Positions 1 to 13,291 of a stretch of DNA of 64,000 nt are shown piece by piece. Position 1 is the first letter of the stretch, and each line of letters begins with the position of its first letter. The translations under genes and the position numbers were made by a program. A model generated the notes under the pieces. That model did not search any database, was not told the DNA's origin, and saw nothing but the letters and a program-made list of their open reading frames with translations. Source of the stretch: Megalobrama amblycephala (Eukaryota > Chordata > Actinopteri > Cypriniformes > Xenocyprididae); the NCBI RefSeq assembly GCF_018812025.1, contig NC_063049.1, positions 33,567,947-33,631,946 on the forward strand, in the 5' to 3' direction.

Positions 1-2220
1 TTTGCACAAAACTACCTGTAGACATAATTTGGATTAATTCTGCGAATTAGAGCATATTTCAACAAAATAAAATATTATCTTTAAGAGAAGTGAAAAGCTG
101 CTAAGGCCATGACTGCCACTAAATTTTGACATATTTATTGAGTCAAATATTCCCAGGTCAGATGTAGAGCAAGCAGCAGAGCCTGATTTCCTTCTTTAAC
201 ATCTGCTACTTAATATTTGTTTGCTGCATGCACCAGTGTGAACTAGAGAAACTCATGACTGGAGACTGATTTTGTAATGGAGGCAAAATAATATAATTTT
301 AAAAAAAAACTAATTTTCAGTCAAAGTCAGACTTCCATCATGTAAAGGCAATGTTTAATTTAGTTTACATTCATGGGGAGTCTTACTATTGAGTAGTTAA
401 GTTTTGGTCGCACGTACGGTTTTAGAATTTGTATTGGTTATGGAAAATGACCTTCATGCACCTTGATTATTTAGATAAACACATATTTGTGTACATACTG
501 TATGTACACATGAACATGCATGTAAATATAAACCGTAGATTGGCACATTTGATGACATATAGTACTGCAAGAGATTTGCAATAATTTGATCATGGATTTC
601 ATGGTAATACATTAAAATTTTCAAAATTATTTGTATTATTGTTTATAGTTATACTCATTTCAAAGCAATAAAGAGTTTTATATCAATTGAAATAATTTTA
701 TATAGAGAGACTGAATTTTTATTTAAAGTAAAAATAGTTCTTAATCTCTACTCATGATTACCCACCATGCAACAACTCTGTATTAATCTGTAGAGATCTT
801 CAGATTAATCTCAAGCTTTCCTTGTCACATTTTGCAAAGCCACAGCGATCCAAAATAAAACGACTCCGACATGTACAGTCTTCTGTGAGCAGAGACCCAC
901 ACCTATATGAGGAAATCCCCTTGAATGGCATATGACCTCATTCAGAAGACATTCTGCCCAAACCAAATACTACAGCAGCACAGCAAGTTGGGTTATACTG
1001 CCTCTGGTGTTCAAACATTATACTGCACAAAGCATGCCATGGAAAAAAGAAAAAAAAGAAGGAATAAGTGCCTAATTCAGCACATACTTTTGCTTTTTGT
1101 CCACTATGCATTCAAAGAACAGCAAGTAGGTAAATATTAAATGTAACTATGACAAAGTTAGAGTAATAAAGACCATTCTGTCAAGTTTTGGTTAGATGGC
1201 ACTTATAGAAGAAAGAGTAATTTAACAAAAAAGAAAAAAAAAAGAAAGAAATGGGCATAAAGAAGCAGCCTTATAAACCGTGGGCACACTCATTATGCAG
1301 TGCCACATCCACACACATTCTACACATTCCCTGAGTATTTTAGAGTTAATCTATGTGTATTGCCATCAGTTTGTCTAAATGCTTTTTCACAAATGTCTGG
1401 CAGTATGGTTGGTACTGTACAAAACACAGGAAATACTCCAAACACACGCTGTCTGTCTGTGATCGCTGCTCTCAGAAGTGCCAGGGCTTTCTGTTGCATT
1501 CCATCACTGTCCGCTCCAAGGGTGTGCCTTCTTGTCCCCCTTAGTGATTTAAAGGCGCCACTCTCTCTTTTTAAAACACACACACAAACAACAATCCAAC
1601 ATGAACTTCAGTCTGGTTTCGGGAAAGGCTGGGTCTGGTTTGGCCCCAGGTCAGAGTTTCAGCCCTGACCTCCACTGTCATGGCGACAGATGTTCAGGAC
1701 ATTCCACGAGCCAGGAAGCAAGAATTCCAGCTATGTGGAAATCTATGCTTCAGTCTTGCTTTAAATTGTCCCTCCTCCTCCTCCTCCTCCTCCCCTCTTT
1801 ATTTTTGAGATCATTCTGTTCCAATGTGCCTTTAGAATTCATTTGGTTGGATCCAAAATATATTTACACTATTGTCATGACCACAAGCCTCAAAGCTATA
1901 CTAGACATTCAATTTCTGACTGTGGTTTTGGTAAGTACCACACAAACACTCACACAGCCCCCCCAAAACACTTCCTTAAAAAAAATAAACAATATATATT
2001 CTTCTTGACTAAAGTGACATAACTGTATTCCAACACTGTTCACTGTTCATTTTTAAGAGCTTCCACTTTGACCTAAATTCTGAAACACATTCCACCAATG
2101 AACATGAAATGAAAGCCATATGGAGGACTCTGAGATATAGGACCGGATGGACATCATCATCAATGGACAGAGACGGAGAGGTGGAACACTATCCATACTG
2201 TAATAAAATAGCTAAAATAG

Positions 2221-2300
2221 AAGAGCACGGCGCTAGAACCTCCAAGATCATGGGTTCAATTCCTAGGGTATGCATGAACCGATAAAATAGCTATACACAG
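2221..2300 (+). repeat. tRNA-derived SINE remnant
   Basis: A box B-like motif GGTTCAATTCC at 2253-2263 is preceded by CCAAGATCATG and followed by GGGTATGCATGAACCGATAAAA. This is the usual layout of the tRNA-related head of fish SINEs. It does not fold into a tRNA gene with a full acceptor stem, so it is a fragment. Confidence 0.55.
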
Positions 2301-2428
2301 TAATGCTCAAAAGTTTGGGGTTGGAAAGGTTTTTTTTTTGTTTTTGAAAGAAATGCTCACCAAGGCTTATTTATTTATTTATTTGATCAAAAATGATCCT
2401 TCAGAAATCATTCCAGTATGCTGATTGA
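2300..2428. repeat. Dispersed repeat fragment (CAAAAGTTTGGGG family)
   Basis: A short copy begins CTCAAAAGTTTGGGGTTGG and continues through GAAATGCTCACCAAGGC and TGATCCTTCAGAAATCATTC. The same words recur in the copies near 6.8, 16.8, 23.2, 44.2 and 60.3 kb. It is probably a non-autonomous DNA transposon typical of cyprinid genomes. Confidence 0.6.
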
Positions 2429-4439
2429 GTAAACTCCACCTCTGCCCTTGTTAAATATCCTGTTCCACACAGAAATTTCGCATAACCTAAGTCATATGGT
2501 GTTTCAGGTTGACTTTAATGCAAAAATGTTACGCTTCACAGCACTGACCAGTTGTGGTTTGAGACCCTGGAAATTCTGGGTTGCAAGGGAAGGCTAATAT
2601 AAACATTTAGATCATGTGCAAACATGATATGCCAACACAGCACTACACATTTATCATATTGTGTATATTCCACAAGTACACAAACATCACATGCATGATG
2701 TATGCAGGCAGCTTTTCATATCCTAAGCTCGAAAGAAACCACAAATCCACAACACATGTCATACTCATCTTCTTCCTATACCCTCCCACCCCCTTTCATT
2801 CCACAACCAAAACATTTCCTCCTTCAAAGTTGGTTATGTAACCGTCAGCCGCATTGCTGTGTAATTTGTGAGGCGAAAACCAATGATAATGATCAAACTC
2901 AAGAAACCCAGGGAAGGACCAGCGGCGGCCATTTACCTTCCTGGAATGTACGGAGGGTCAGAAGAGGAACACAGGCCCCAGTCAGAGGACGACAGAGAAC
3001 TAAAAATACCAAGTCACACACCACAGCTGAGTCATTTCACAATAATGACCTTTTTTTTTACTATTAATAAAAACATGGAGAAATATATGCCCAGATCTTA
3101 TGGGAGGACTAGGTGCATGTGGTGTACGACTCAGGAAAAGTCTCGGCTACGCCAAATCTGAATACAGGGGAGACACGAAGTCAGACAGACTGAGCCACAA
3201 AACACAAATTTCATGTTTTTGTATCAACTAAAAAAGAAAACTTTAACCCACACGTAAAAACAACAACATGCAAAAGTCAGAAAGTCTATGCCATCCCAGC
3301 CCACTGTCTGTCATTTCAGCTGGGGAAACTGTACCACCCATCTTCAACTGAACGGAGTACTTCCTCTGTGTGTGTTAATGTTGTACATGCTGTCCCATAA
3401 ATGCAGGGCAAAGACAAATCAACATAATGACTGATGATTCACAAAAGCCTGTAAAATTTTACGCTCTCAATCTTGTGAGAGACCAAATTTGTTTAAAGCA
3501 GTGGAGGGTTGTAATCCAAAAATGGCTATTCTTATGATAACATTAATAAATAATTAATATTAATAAACTACAATGTTTTATTTTAAGGACATTTCTAAAA
3601 AAAAAAAAAAAAAACCACAACAACAACACTTGATGTCCAATGTAAAATAATAGCTCCAAAAGACAAAACAGTTGAGATCCATGTGTGTGTGTGTGTGTGT
3701 GCGCGCGTGTAAAACATAAAATCATCAAGACCGACAGCAAAAGATAAAACCGTCAAGAATGTATCCAGACAACGTGATCCAAATCAAGTCCGACTCCATA
3801 CTATACTTCATCTGATAGCATGTTTCAGCTTCCAGAGACCTAAAAAAGCCTCATTCCAGTCTCTATTTAGCCATGTCATAAAGGCAGCTCGGCTCCCTTC
3901 AGCTAGGCCTCGTAATTCCACTGGGCCGTGGTGGATTTCTCGGTGGTGTTGTGCATGGGCTTGAGCACAGCATTCCTCACATGCCTAATGCAATCACAGG
4001 GCCGCTCTCAGAGCGGTGTCTGAACATTAGTAGCAAAGCCCTAACACATATTCATTAATGATCTGACAAGGGCTCTGTATTAGAGAGGATGAATCAAAGC
4101 ACACTAAACATATTCAGTTTTGGTCTCCGACAAGTTTGATACAAGTAAACATGAACAAGCTACTAACAAAAAAGGCCACATCATATATCTGCAAATTATG
4201 AACATGTTTGCATAAGAAATAATATTTAGTGACAGAATATCTGTCAGAGGTCATAATTTATTTTGGACAGCCCAAATAACTACCCAAAAAAATGAACATT
4301 TTGTCATCATTTACTCCACCACATGTCATTTCAAACCTATGACTTTATTTCTTCAATTATTTTAGAATTGTTATATTTTTTTTCATATTTTGAATTCGCT
4401 TTTATTTTCATATTTTCAGTTTTCATTTAAATTTTTGTG

Positions 4440-4655
4440 GTAACACTTTACAATAAGGTCTCATTTGTTTACATTAGTTAATGTATTAACTAACAAACTA
4501 ACAACGTGCAATACATTTGTAATACTGTCGTTCATTGTTTGTTCATGTTACTTCACAGTGCATTAACTAATGTTAACCAATACAACTTTTAATAATGTAT
4601 TAGTAAATGTTGTAATTAACATTAACTGAGATTAATAAATTATTGTAAAGATTAA
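4440..4655. repeat. GGTAACACTTTACAATAAG-type repeat
   Basis: It begins GGTAACACTTTACAATAAGG and carries reiterated ACATTAGTTAATG / CATTAACTAATG words. A second copy, split by another transposon, lies at 46.34-47.59 kb. Confidence 0.55.
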
Positions 4656-4713
4656 TTATTGTAAAGAGTTTTTTTTTGTCATTTTGGTGTGTTTTTGACA
4701 TTTTTATCAGCTT

Positions 4714-4830
<117 letters not shown>

Positions 4831-5861
4831 TTTTTTTATTTATTTTTTTTTTTCTAATTTTATTTTATTTCATCTTTATTTTTAAATACCAAAAACATAT
4901 TTAATAGTTTTACTATAATAAAAGTTAAAACACTGTTCTGTGAAACATAAAAGAAGATTAAATATCTCACTGTTTTGTTGTTGTTGTTTTGTCTATACAA
5001 TGGAATTCAATGGTCACCAACATTCTTCAAAACACCTTCTTTAGTGTTCTGCATTTTAGGGTGAACTATCCCTTTAATATTCAGCCATCAGATTTCAATA
5101 TCCAAAATAATCCAAAAGGACCACAACACATGTAACACATTTAACTAAGTAGTGATTGCACAACAACCACTACTGCACAGAAACACAAATACACTAAAAC
5201 AACCAGTTAAAAAAAAAAATTACAGTATTATATTCTAGTATAGTTATGTATGAACTGGACCATAAACAACTAACAATGATATTGGCTAATACATAAATGA
5301 AACACTACGCATGTATAAATGTTTGTATGGTGAGGAAGAGCTGACTTGGCTTCTGCCGCTTCCTTTGGGGCAGAGATGTAGGAAAGAAGAAAAAACTAAA
5401 ATACTAAATAAGTTGTGAAAACTGCCATTTCAACATTACACTCAATATTATGTAACAATTTCATACTTGGCAAAGACTGGATAAACTGCACTGAATATCC
5501 ACTGTACAATGTAAAAAGCCCTATATTTGCTAAGCTTCCACCATGTTAATTGCTCAGGATAAAAGGATTTTCAGAAATAATTCTGAATGCATAAAGTTTA
5601 TGCTCAGTAAAATAATCATATTTTTTAACCCCTGGTCACCATCACAAGTAAAAAAAAAAATTAAAAAAAAATAATTATATATTATATATATTAGTGACTC
5701 CAAACATTTGAAGGGTGGTGCATATTTATTTAGTAGTATACAGACTATATAAATAATAAATATTAATATAAAACAAATATTTATATTTTAGTATTATTAG
5801 TAGTATTGTTATTTATATTATTAAACCACACACACGTATATCCAACAGAGACATTCCTTAC

Positions 5862-6215
5862 CTGATCACAACCAGCGTTGACAAGCTCCTGTAGCATCTG
5901 TCTGTTGACTTCACCAGGGTGGCCTGAGCTGGATCCTGCACCCGACTCATTGGCAAAGGGCATCAGAGACTTGCGGATCTCTCGCAGGGCGTTTTGGTAG
6001 TTGTTGAACTTCTGGGGCTGCCGGAGCTGTTGTTGCCTACCAGCTTGGTCTTTGCCCTTGGAGTCGCCACCTCTGCCCCCCTCCCCTCGAGTGCTCCCTC
6101 CATGAAGTGCCTGGCTCACCAGCTTTGCTGGTTGTTTCAGTCCCTCCTTGATCTCCTGCAGCCGCTGGCGCGTGTTGCCCACATATGGGGCGGCAGGGAA
6201 GGTCTTAGGCCTCAT
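5862..6215 (-). CDS. lats2: LATS2 Hippo-pathway kinase, first coding exon (partial gene)
   Basis: This exon encodes the N-terminal 118 residues, from MRPKTFPAAPYVGNTRQRLQ to EVNRQMLQELVNAGCDQ, and then a consensus donor (CAG|gtaagg) in phase 0. MRPKTFPA, RQRLQEI(K)EGLKQP, NALREIRKSLMPFANESG and EVNRQMLQELVNAGCDQ fit LATS2 better than LATS1, which reads MLQDLQAAGFD at the last position. LATS2 is a nuclear/cytoplasmic AGC kinase that, with MOB1, phosphorylates YAP/TAZ. The kinase domain lies in exons beyond the window. A Gly/Arg/Lys-rich stretch (about residues 40-60) looks expanded compared with mammals as I recall them. The start is the conserved LATS Met. 5' UTR lies upstream of 6215. Confidence 0.93.
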
Positions 6216-6791
6216 GAGTGAACGTGGCCTGTACTCTCACACAAACTCTTCACACTTGGAGTAGACAGAAAGATTCAGTCAGTTTCTCACTTTTAGAAAA
6301 ATGCACAAATGTAGTACAAGAAGACAAGAATACAAGAATACAACTGTACACACCCAGGCTCAGTCTGACCTGAATAGATAACAGGCTGCAGTGGGAAAGA
6401 TGCAAGTGAAGATTAGGATTCCTGTTGTCGCTCGTCTTTTTGCTGCTGCCTCTTTGGCTCTGGCTTGTGCTGGATGCTGGCCTACTCACATCCCAGCACC
6501 CCTTTCAGGGCTCACACTCCCCCTCCTCCCAAGACATGTGAGGGGTTATTCCATCTGCGTGCTTGTTCCATCCCAGTCCGGTATGCATCTTTGCCTGTGG
6601 AGACAGCGTTAGACAGAAGGGTCAGGGTGCGGTCCAGGCACGTCCAAGGCCCTGCATCACTACTCTATGTCAAATACCTGAGTCTGATCAGACATTAGCA
6701 CCTCTGTCATGGGTTTAAACACGTCGCTAAACACATGCAGATCAACTTGATATAACTGTGCTTTTCTTCTACAGCGTATTTTGTGGAACAT

Positions 6792-7330
6792 ATACTACCG
6801 TTGAAAAGTTTGGGTCAGATTTTTTGCAAGAAATTCATACTTTTATTCAGGATGCATTAAACCAGGGGTGTCCAATCCTATTTATGGAGGGCCATTGTCT
6901 TGCAAAGTTTAGCTCCAACCCCAATTAAGCACACCAGCTAATCAATGTCCTACTAGGCATACTAGAAACTTCCAGGCGGGTGTGTTGAGGCAAGTTGGAG
7001 CTAAACTCTGCAGGTCAGTGGCCCTCCAGAACTGAGTTTGGACACCCCTGCATTAAACAGAGCAAAGTGACAAAGACAATTATAATATTGCAAAAGATTT
7101 CTATTTCAAATAAATGTTGTTCTTTCTATTCATCAAAGAATCCTGAGAAAGTTTCCAAGGTTTTCATAAAAACTATTAAGCAGCACAATGGTTTTCAACA
7201 TTGAGAATAAGAAGAAATGTTTCTTAAACACCAAGTCATCAAATTAGAATGATTTCTGAAGGATCATGTGACATTGAAGACTGGAGTAATGATTCTGTTA
7301 TTATTATTTTTTGCTGAAAATGTACAGTGT
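6792..7330. repeat. Dispersed DNA-transposon repeat, interrupted by a hAT MITE
   Basis: Words such as ACTACCGTTGAAAAGTTTGGG, TATTCAGGATGCATTAAA and ATGATTTCTGAAGGATCATGTGACA match the other copies of this family in the window. The body is interrupted at 6863-7050 by a separate element. It lies in the lats2 5' UTR intron. Confidence 0.65.
6863..7050. mobile_element. 188-bp hAT-type MITE with perfect 8-bp TSD
   Basis: The element begins CAGGGGTGTCCAA and ends TTGGACACCCCTG. It is bounded by the identical octamer CATTAAAC at 6855-6862 and 7051-7058. Terminal inverted repeats plus an 8-bp duplication are typical of hAT superfamily elements. There is no coding capacity. It is inserted in the older repeat at 6792-7330. 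Confidence 0.85.
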
Positions 7331-8850
7331 TCTGTTCTGGCAAAACAGACCAAAAAACTACTGATCATGGTGACTTCAACTTAAAGCAAGCCTTCGATAT
7401 ATAGTCCGCTCAAACGTCCTGTTTCTATAGGAAATACCTCATATTCACAACAGGAGAGAAAATGGATCATGATATGATATTTTATGGTGTGTTCAAATTC
7501 CAAATGTTTCACAGCATTAAATCTTATTTCTTGTCTTCTAGGGAAAGGGGGATATGACCATGAAGAAGAAAAGACATTCAGGACAAACATATTTCTGGAA
7601 TGCTGGTGCTCAATACTGGAAATGTATTGCCCAGTCTAGAACAGAACAGATATAGATTCATTTTCTTATTGTCAAGGAAAGCCTCCAACACTATTTTCTA
7701 TGCCTTCCACTTTACAAGTAACAACAGCAAAATGAGAACCACTGCACTCAAACACTAATCCAAGTACACTTCAGTGATAATCAATGAAAAAAAAAATTAC
7801 AGACTCATATTCATTATACACAATCCATGAATGATGCTAGATCTGCAGTTGGATTGATGCAGCTCATTAAGGGGATACAATGTCCATAGCTGGCAAAATT
7901 TTGCCAACTGACCACAAATACACTGCAGCAATAATCCACAGTTCATATACATAAAGCACAAACATGCATGTGTTCTTTCATTGTAAGCTTTAGTTACCAA
8001 CAACTCCATGGGCATCCATGGGACATGAACGATGCCCAACAATTTATATAGATTTTTTACCATCACTTCAAATCATTAAACTTTCATACTTTTGCTTGAT
8101 TATTACTTATAGCTAATGATGGGGTCTCAGGGTCCCAGATAAAATCTGATTGCCCATTTAAATGTAACATGGGAACTGGAGGCCATTCAGTTTTATAGCT
8201 TGATCCATAAATCACTGAGGTTTACTATTCTTACTTTAGTTAAAATTAATAGAGAATTTTCATAAAGTATTTGCAAAAATATCACGTTAACCACACAATG
8301 CTGTATAGATCATGAGCTATATTGCTTTTATAAATTTAAGTAACATATAAGCAATTTAAACACACATATTGTTTTAAGCAATATAAACAAATTCTGAAAG
8401 GATATCCTTTACATATGCACAGTGACTTTCCAATACAAAACTGTCTCATGTATGAAGAATCATACTGACATTAATTCGGCTCCTCTCTTTACATGTTGGC
8501 CCCTCTGTGGTCCTGTTAAAAAAAAAGCTTTTACATTTGCCACTGTTGTTGCTTAATTTCATAATTTTATCATCACAAGTAAAATATTGACAACACAAAG
8601 CAGACAAAAACAACAAGTGTTCATATGAAGACAGATCCAGCACATGTCATCATCGCACAACTTATGCAGAAAAAAAAGATATTTTTGTGGGTGGAGTGAA
8701 TTATAAAAATTCAAAACAATCAATGTGTAATGCAATCGGACCATTGTAGTACAGCTAAAACATCTGACTGACTGCGCGCGACACATAAACAAAAAAAACC
8801 TGCGGAAAAGAGCGATGGTTTGTTACGCACGAGTAAAAATACAACATTAC

Positions 8851-9700
8851 CTGCAGCTCTCGGTGGCGTCTATTTCATCACCACCGCAGGCAAGGTTACA
8901 TTTCATGAGATTTTAACATAACTATAATGTAGTGGGCTGTTTTATCAGTGAAAGACAATATATTTTTGCCTTTAATAAAGATTCGGTTTTATCATTTGTC
9001 TTCATGCCTGCTGTAAAAATGTTTTAACGTACGCTACATACGCTTCTCGTTGGATTAACAAACAGCGACTATTCAAAATGCTTTTCATAGACAAAAAGTA
9101 ACTTTAAGGCAGAATAGAGTTACGGGGCCTAGAGGTTCCAGCGCTTTGAGGGACTGGAGCGAGAGGAACGCAGATCCGCTGGAGCAAGTCCGCATTCCAG
9201 CACAGGGAGAATGTGCTGTTCACTCCTATTTCACTTTAAATGAGCGATACAACTTCCTTCCGAAACTTACAACGGATTTGCAATCGCAAATCGAATATAG
9301 AAATTCCTTAAAACGACTAATGCCCAGCGTTATGAAAAATTAATAAAGTTTTGAGCGACTCACCATGTGATATAAGTGGTACCCTAATCCAAGGAATTGA
9401 TTTAAACTTCAGTAAAGTTGTAGATTATCGGTCTGGTGTTTTCTTGCCCAAGGATCGTGTTTCGATGTCCTCTCATAAAAAGCACAGAGTGAAAATCATG
9501 GGATTGTCCTCCATTTTCTCGGCACTCACGGCAGAATTAGAATGCAGTACAAAGTTGGACACTTACTGCATTGTTAACATTCCAGAGGAGTCACGTGAGG
9601 CGGCCATGCACGTCAGCACTGCACATACCCTGGGCGGGGCTTCCTACATTTACAACGCTGAGATTCTGATCTGATGTACACGAGCAGATAAAAATCATTG
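8851..9700 (-). promoter_or_regulatory. lats2: Probable lats2 promoter and non-coding first exon
   Basis: On the minus strand a good donor follows GAGAGCTGCAG (|gtaatg, junction near 8851-8852). That is the position expected for a 5' UTR exon that splices to the lats2 coding exon at 6215. The segment has more CpG and unique sequence than its surroundings. It contains CATTCCA (TEAD/M-CAT-like) at 9193-9199 and 9578-9584 and an E-box CACGTG at about 9592-9597. The exact transcription start cannot be read from sequence. Open frames on the plus strand here (9146-9343, 9351-9674) have no recognisable family. Confidence 0.45.
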
Positions 9701-11456
9701 GAATGGGAAAATATTGGCCGATATATGCGTTCTTCGCTTAGACATTAACACAGAATGGTCATTATTAATGTTATTATAAAATATTTAAATACACTTTTTC
9801 ACATATTCTTCACTGGCTCCTCGTTGATCAGGTTGGTGCATGGCGTCCTTTAATTAATTAGTTATGTTAGTCTCAAGTCCTAAAGGAAATCACACATAAT
9901 TAAACCAAGCACAAAAACAAAAAGACAGACTAAACACCCTGCTTATAAGTTTTGACATGTTCTGATGAATGATTGTGAAACTGGTATTGAATAGTTGACA
10001 CATTATGGCTCATACATTTCTTCATCATCAAGATTTTCAGCTAAAATGTCAATGACAATATAAACATTTCTTTTATTTGTTTTAAATGCTACTGCATTGT
10101 GACTAATTCATTTTTAATAGTGTATTTATTCCATGCATTCTCTCAAATTATTTAAAAATATATATTTAAATAATTAACAAGTGAAGACTTCAGATGCAAA
10201 AGTGCCATCTGAAATTTTCTTCTAAAATGAGCATTTTTAATAAGCTTGTATATGTTTATGTTCAGTTATTTCACTTTAATGGCAATAAAAATGACCTATT
10301 AATTGCCATTAAAGTGAAATTACTGAACCTAAACATACGAGCTTGATAAAAATGCTCATTTTAGAAGAAAATTTTAGATGGCACTTAGAGGCTTTTGCAT
10401 CTGAAGACTTCAAGTACGCATCATAATGACAAGCAAAATGCTGTTTAGAATAGAGTACAGAATGTCACTACGCAGAACAATTTTAACTACCTAAAAAGTT
10501 AGGAAAAATAAGTAGAAATTCACAGGAATAAAGAAACTGAAGTGTACCGGTTTCAATTACAAGTACTTACATTTTTATGGAGACATTTTCATACATGTTA
10601 TACAACAGGATGCTTGATTTGATTACATTTGTGTTGGTGAATTTTACACATAGAACATATGAGTAAAATGGAAAATTCAACATAAGCATCATCATCTTCA
10701 CAAACCTTAACAGATAAATGAAACACACAAAGACACAGTTAAGTGATAGTCAGGGTAAAGTACTGAAACATGTGCTATTGTCAAATTTCAGAGTGATTAT
10801 ATCATTCTAATTGTTATTAGAGTGGATTTAAAACAACAATGATCACATAGCAATGCTAATAACTAAACTGTAATTTTGTGGTACTTACACAATCACTTTA
10901 CATGGCAGAATGACAAGGCATCATCAGAAGGAAAGAACGATGTAGGCTACTGCTGGGTTAATGCAAAAATATAATGTATATCTATACAGAAGCAAAATAC
11001 GGTATAGGCATCACACGGACAAAGGCACTGGAACTAAGGGCAGCCGATGTCACAATACACATGACTATAACTAGATGCTTTCTTCAGTGCCTTGAATGTT
11101 TTACATTCTCAGCATACAAGCGCCACTCTCGACAATAGCAAATTAAAGTTAAGCTATGGATGGAATGTCTCTATCAAACTAAAGCATCAACAAAGTCAGT
11201 TTAGAGACTAAGGAAGTTCCTCATGTAAAAAAAAAAAAAAGATTAGACAGAAAATTGTTCAGTGAGCTGTGCCTGATGAATATGTTTGGTATAAACTGGT
11301 CCTTAGGTTGCATAAATGTTCTTAGAAATGTTTAGATCCCTCTTTTAACAACAGAAAATCTCTTCTCTTCTGTTAAAATAGGGAAACAATAAAGGTGCAT
11401 TCAGCCATTGTACAGGGTAAAAGTCACTTTTGCAAAAGTATGGCGAATATGAGCAA
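9701..11456. other. Intergenic: lats2 promoter side to 3' end of THAP gene
   Basis: AT-rich DNA with a palindromic element at 10181-10415. The part nearest 11456 is probably 3' UTR of the minus-strand THAP-transposase gene. I see no further gene. Confidence 0.5.
10181..10415. mobile_element. Palindromic foldback MITE, about 235 bp
   Basis: The left arm from GTGAAGACTTCAGATGCAAA and the right arm ending TTTGCATCTGAAGACTTCAA are inverted copies. They share AAAATTTTCTTCTAAAATGAGC and TTTCACTTTAATGGCAAT, and the arms meet at about 10300. A near-complete hairpin with almost no loop resembles Angel-type MITEs of zebrafish. No open frame. Confidence 0.75.
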
Positions 11457-13291
11457 TCATTCCAGGGGTGCAGCAGAAATACACAGATTATTCAAGGCAC
11501 AAGCAACCTGCACTATCTTATCAAAAGTGCTCACATTGGAAGTGCGTTCTATGACTGTAAAGGGACTCTCCACTGGTCCGGTCAACATAGAATATCTTCC
11601 TTTGACCATGTCTATTACCTTCCCAACATGCCTATGAACATTCACCTTATCTGAAGGCGTACCCACCATTGAAAAATCTTCTCCACTCTGATTATTTTCA
11701 GTGTAACTGCTACTAGTGATTTTTAATTCGGCTTTGCGAGCCCCTACCAAGCCCCCAATGTCAAAGTCACGCTCGGCCAGAACAACATCACCGGGAAGGA
11801 GCTTACAGAGGAGGCCGGAACTCTCGACTAAATCCTTGTCGCTGACGTGACCCGGCAATCCCCTCGAGACAAAGGTGACCACACCCTGAGGAGCAACACC
11901 TATTACATATTTAAGCTCATTCACCGTGGGCTGAGCTGGCACGGTCAATGCAGTAGAGGCAACCTCTTGATTTACATCCACGCTGAGAGCTTTTTCCAGA
12001 GACACTCTAAAACAGTCAATGATCACTGCACAGTCTGGGTACATGCAACGCAAAGCTGCAGGTAGGTTTTTTCTGAGCTCCACTCTAGATGGCCAAAAAA
12101 CAGCAGTGGGCACGAGGGTGGTGAACATTATATTAATAATCCGATGGACGGTCCTGGTCACCGTTGCAACCTTGACCCCAAAACGATAGGCCAAGTCTTG
12201 GTTTCTAAGATCAAGCCTGAGTCGCATTAGAGTCAAGAGCAGTTGCTGGAATTTTGAGAGTTTCGCATTTTTGTCCCCTTTCATGTGTGGCACGAGAAGC
12301 AACATCACCGTCTCGAACACAAAATAGTTTGGCAATCCCGTATAGAACCGAACCTTTTCTGGATCATTTTTGAAGGACGCCTCAGTGAGAGACATCTTTT
12401 CTATCGATTCCCTCAGCTCCATATTCTCTTTCTTTAGAACCTCAAGACTGGACTCATATTCAGAAGGTCTTCCTTTTTGGTTTACCCTTGTCAGTGAGAT
12501 TTCTTCTTCTATGCCATCTTCAGTCTTATCATCCTCTTCATCACAGCTACTTAGTGAAGAGGAAACACTCTCTGGCTCTTCTTGACTTCTGATCTGGCCA
12601 TGAGCCTCCAGGAAACGCCCTTGTCCTTGCAGGAAGAGCAAAGCATTGGCTGCCTCGACTTGTGCCTCTTGTTTATCATACATTTCACAGGCACTTGCTT
12701 CTTTCATATTTGGCGACAGTGGCGCTGAAGTAAAAACTGAAGGAACATAGTCTGGGGATCGAGGATTTTTCACTTGTTTTCCTGTAATTGGAACAAGAAT
12801 ACATTTATTTATATCATAATGCAAACCTAGAATAGTGCATTAAATTTAGAATAGAGCATTTCTGTTCTGATTCCTAAGTAAAGAATGCCAGAGGGTTAAT
12901 CTTAAATCCTAATAAACAGTGCAAATTATAAAAGTGTATAAAAATGGTAAAGTTAACATGACGCCCCGTTATCTATATCAGACATGGGCGTTGCAAACAT
13001 AAAAACATATTCCCCCACTACCAGACATATCTACATTCACCCCAGCGATTAGTATTATCCATGCAAAACACAAAACAAAACATACAATACCCAGCACATC
13101 CTATTTAACATACCTGAAATGAAGTGAGTGCTGCAGAGTCTACTGCCCTCATTTGGCACCCACCCTTCACGATTCACAGCAGCGATCCAGCGCTGCTTCC
13201 GATCAGGGTCCCGTGGAAACCTGTAGAAGGATAATGTGGTCCCAGGAGTCCTCCTGTTCCGACACCCGGCCACTACGCAAGTGTGAACCAT
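11457..13291 (-). CDS. THAP-domain protein with domesticated Harbinger-type (DDE_Tnp_4) transposase core
   Basis: Two coding exons, 13291-13114 and 12781-11457, joined in phase 1 (SG|KQ), give 500 residues. Exon 1 is a complete THAP zinc finger: C5, C10, W35, C53 and H56, with the SFYRFP segment. After a Ser/Glu-rich linker and a short coiled coil (about 168-189) come a helix-turn-helix (about 234-276) and a DDE core with VIID (D315), GVAPQGVVTFVSRG, VSDKDL, LLPGDVVLAERDFDI and a C-terminal VACALNNLCISAAPLE. This is the architecture of ISL2EU/Harbinger-type transposases. The ADRGFD motif has become AERDFD, and the catalytic Glu in HVERVIG is Gly (HVGKVID). The frame is intact over 1.3 kb and no terminal repeats were seen nearby, so it looks like a host gene rather than an element. 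It is head-to-head with sap18. Confidence 0.88.

Noticed and set aside
1300..2008. Overlapping open frames on both strands (63-135 codons)
   Set aside because: Low-complexity (Leu from CTC repeats) and no homology. They lie within the lats2 intron.
9146..9674. Two plus-strand open frames upstream of lats2 (65 and 107 codons)
   Set aside because: No recognisable domain. They overlap the probable lats2 promoter and first exon on the other strand, and a CpG-rich promoter region has fewer stops by chance.
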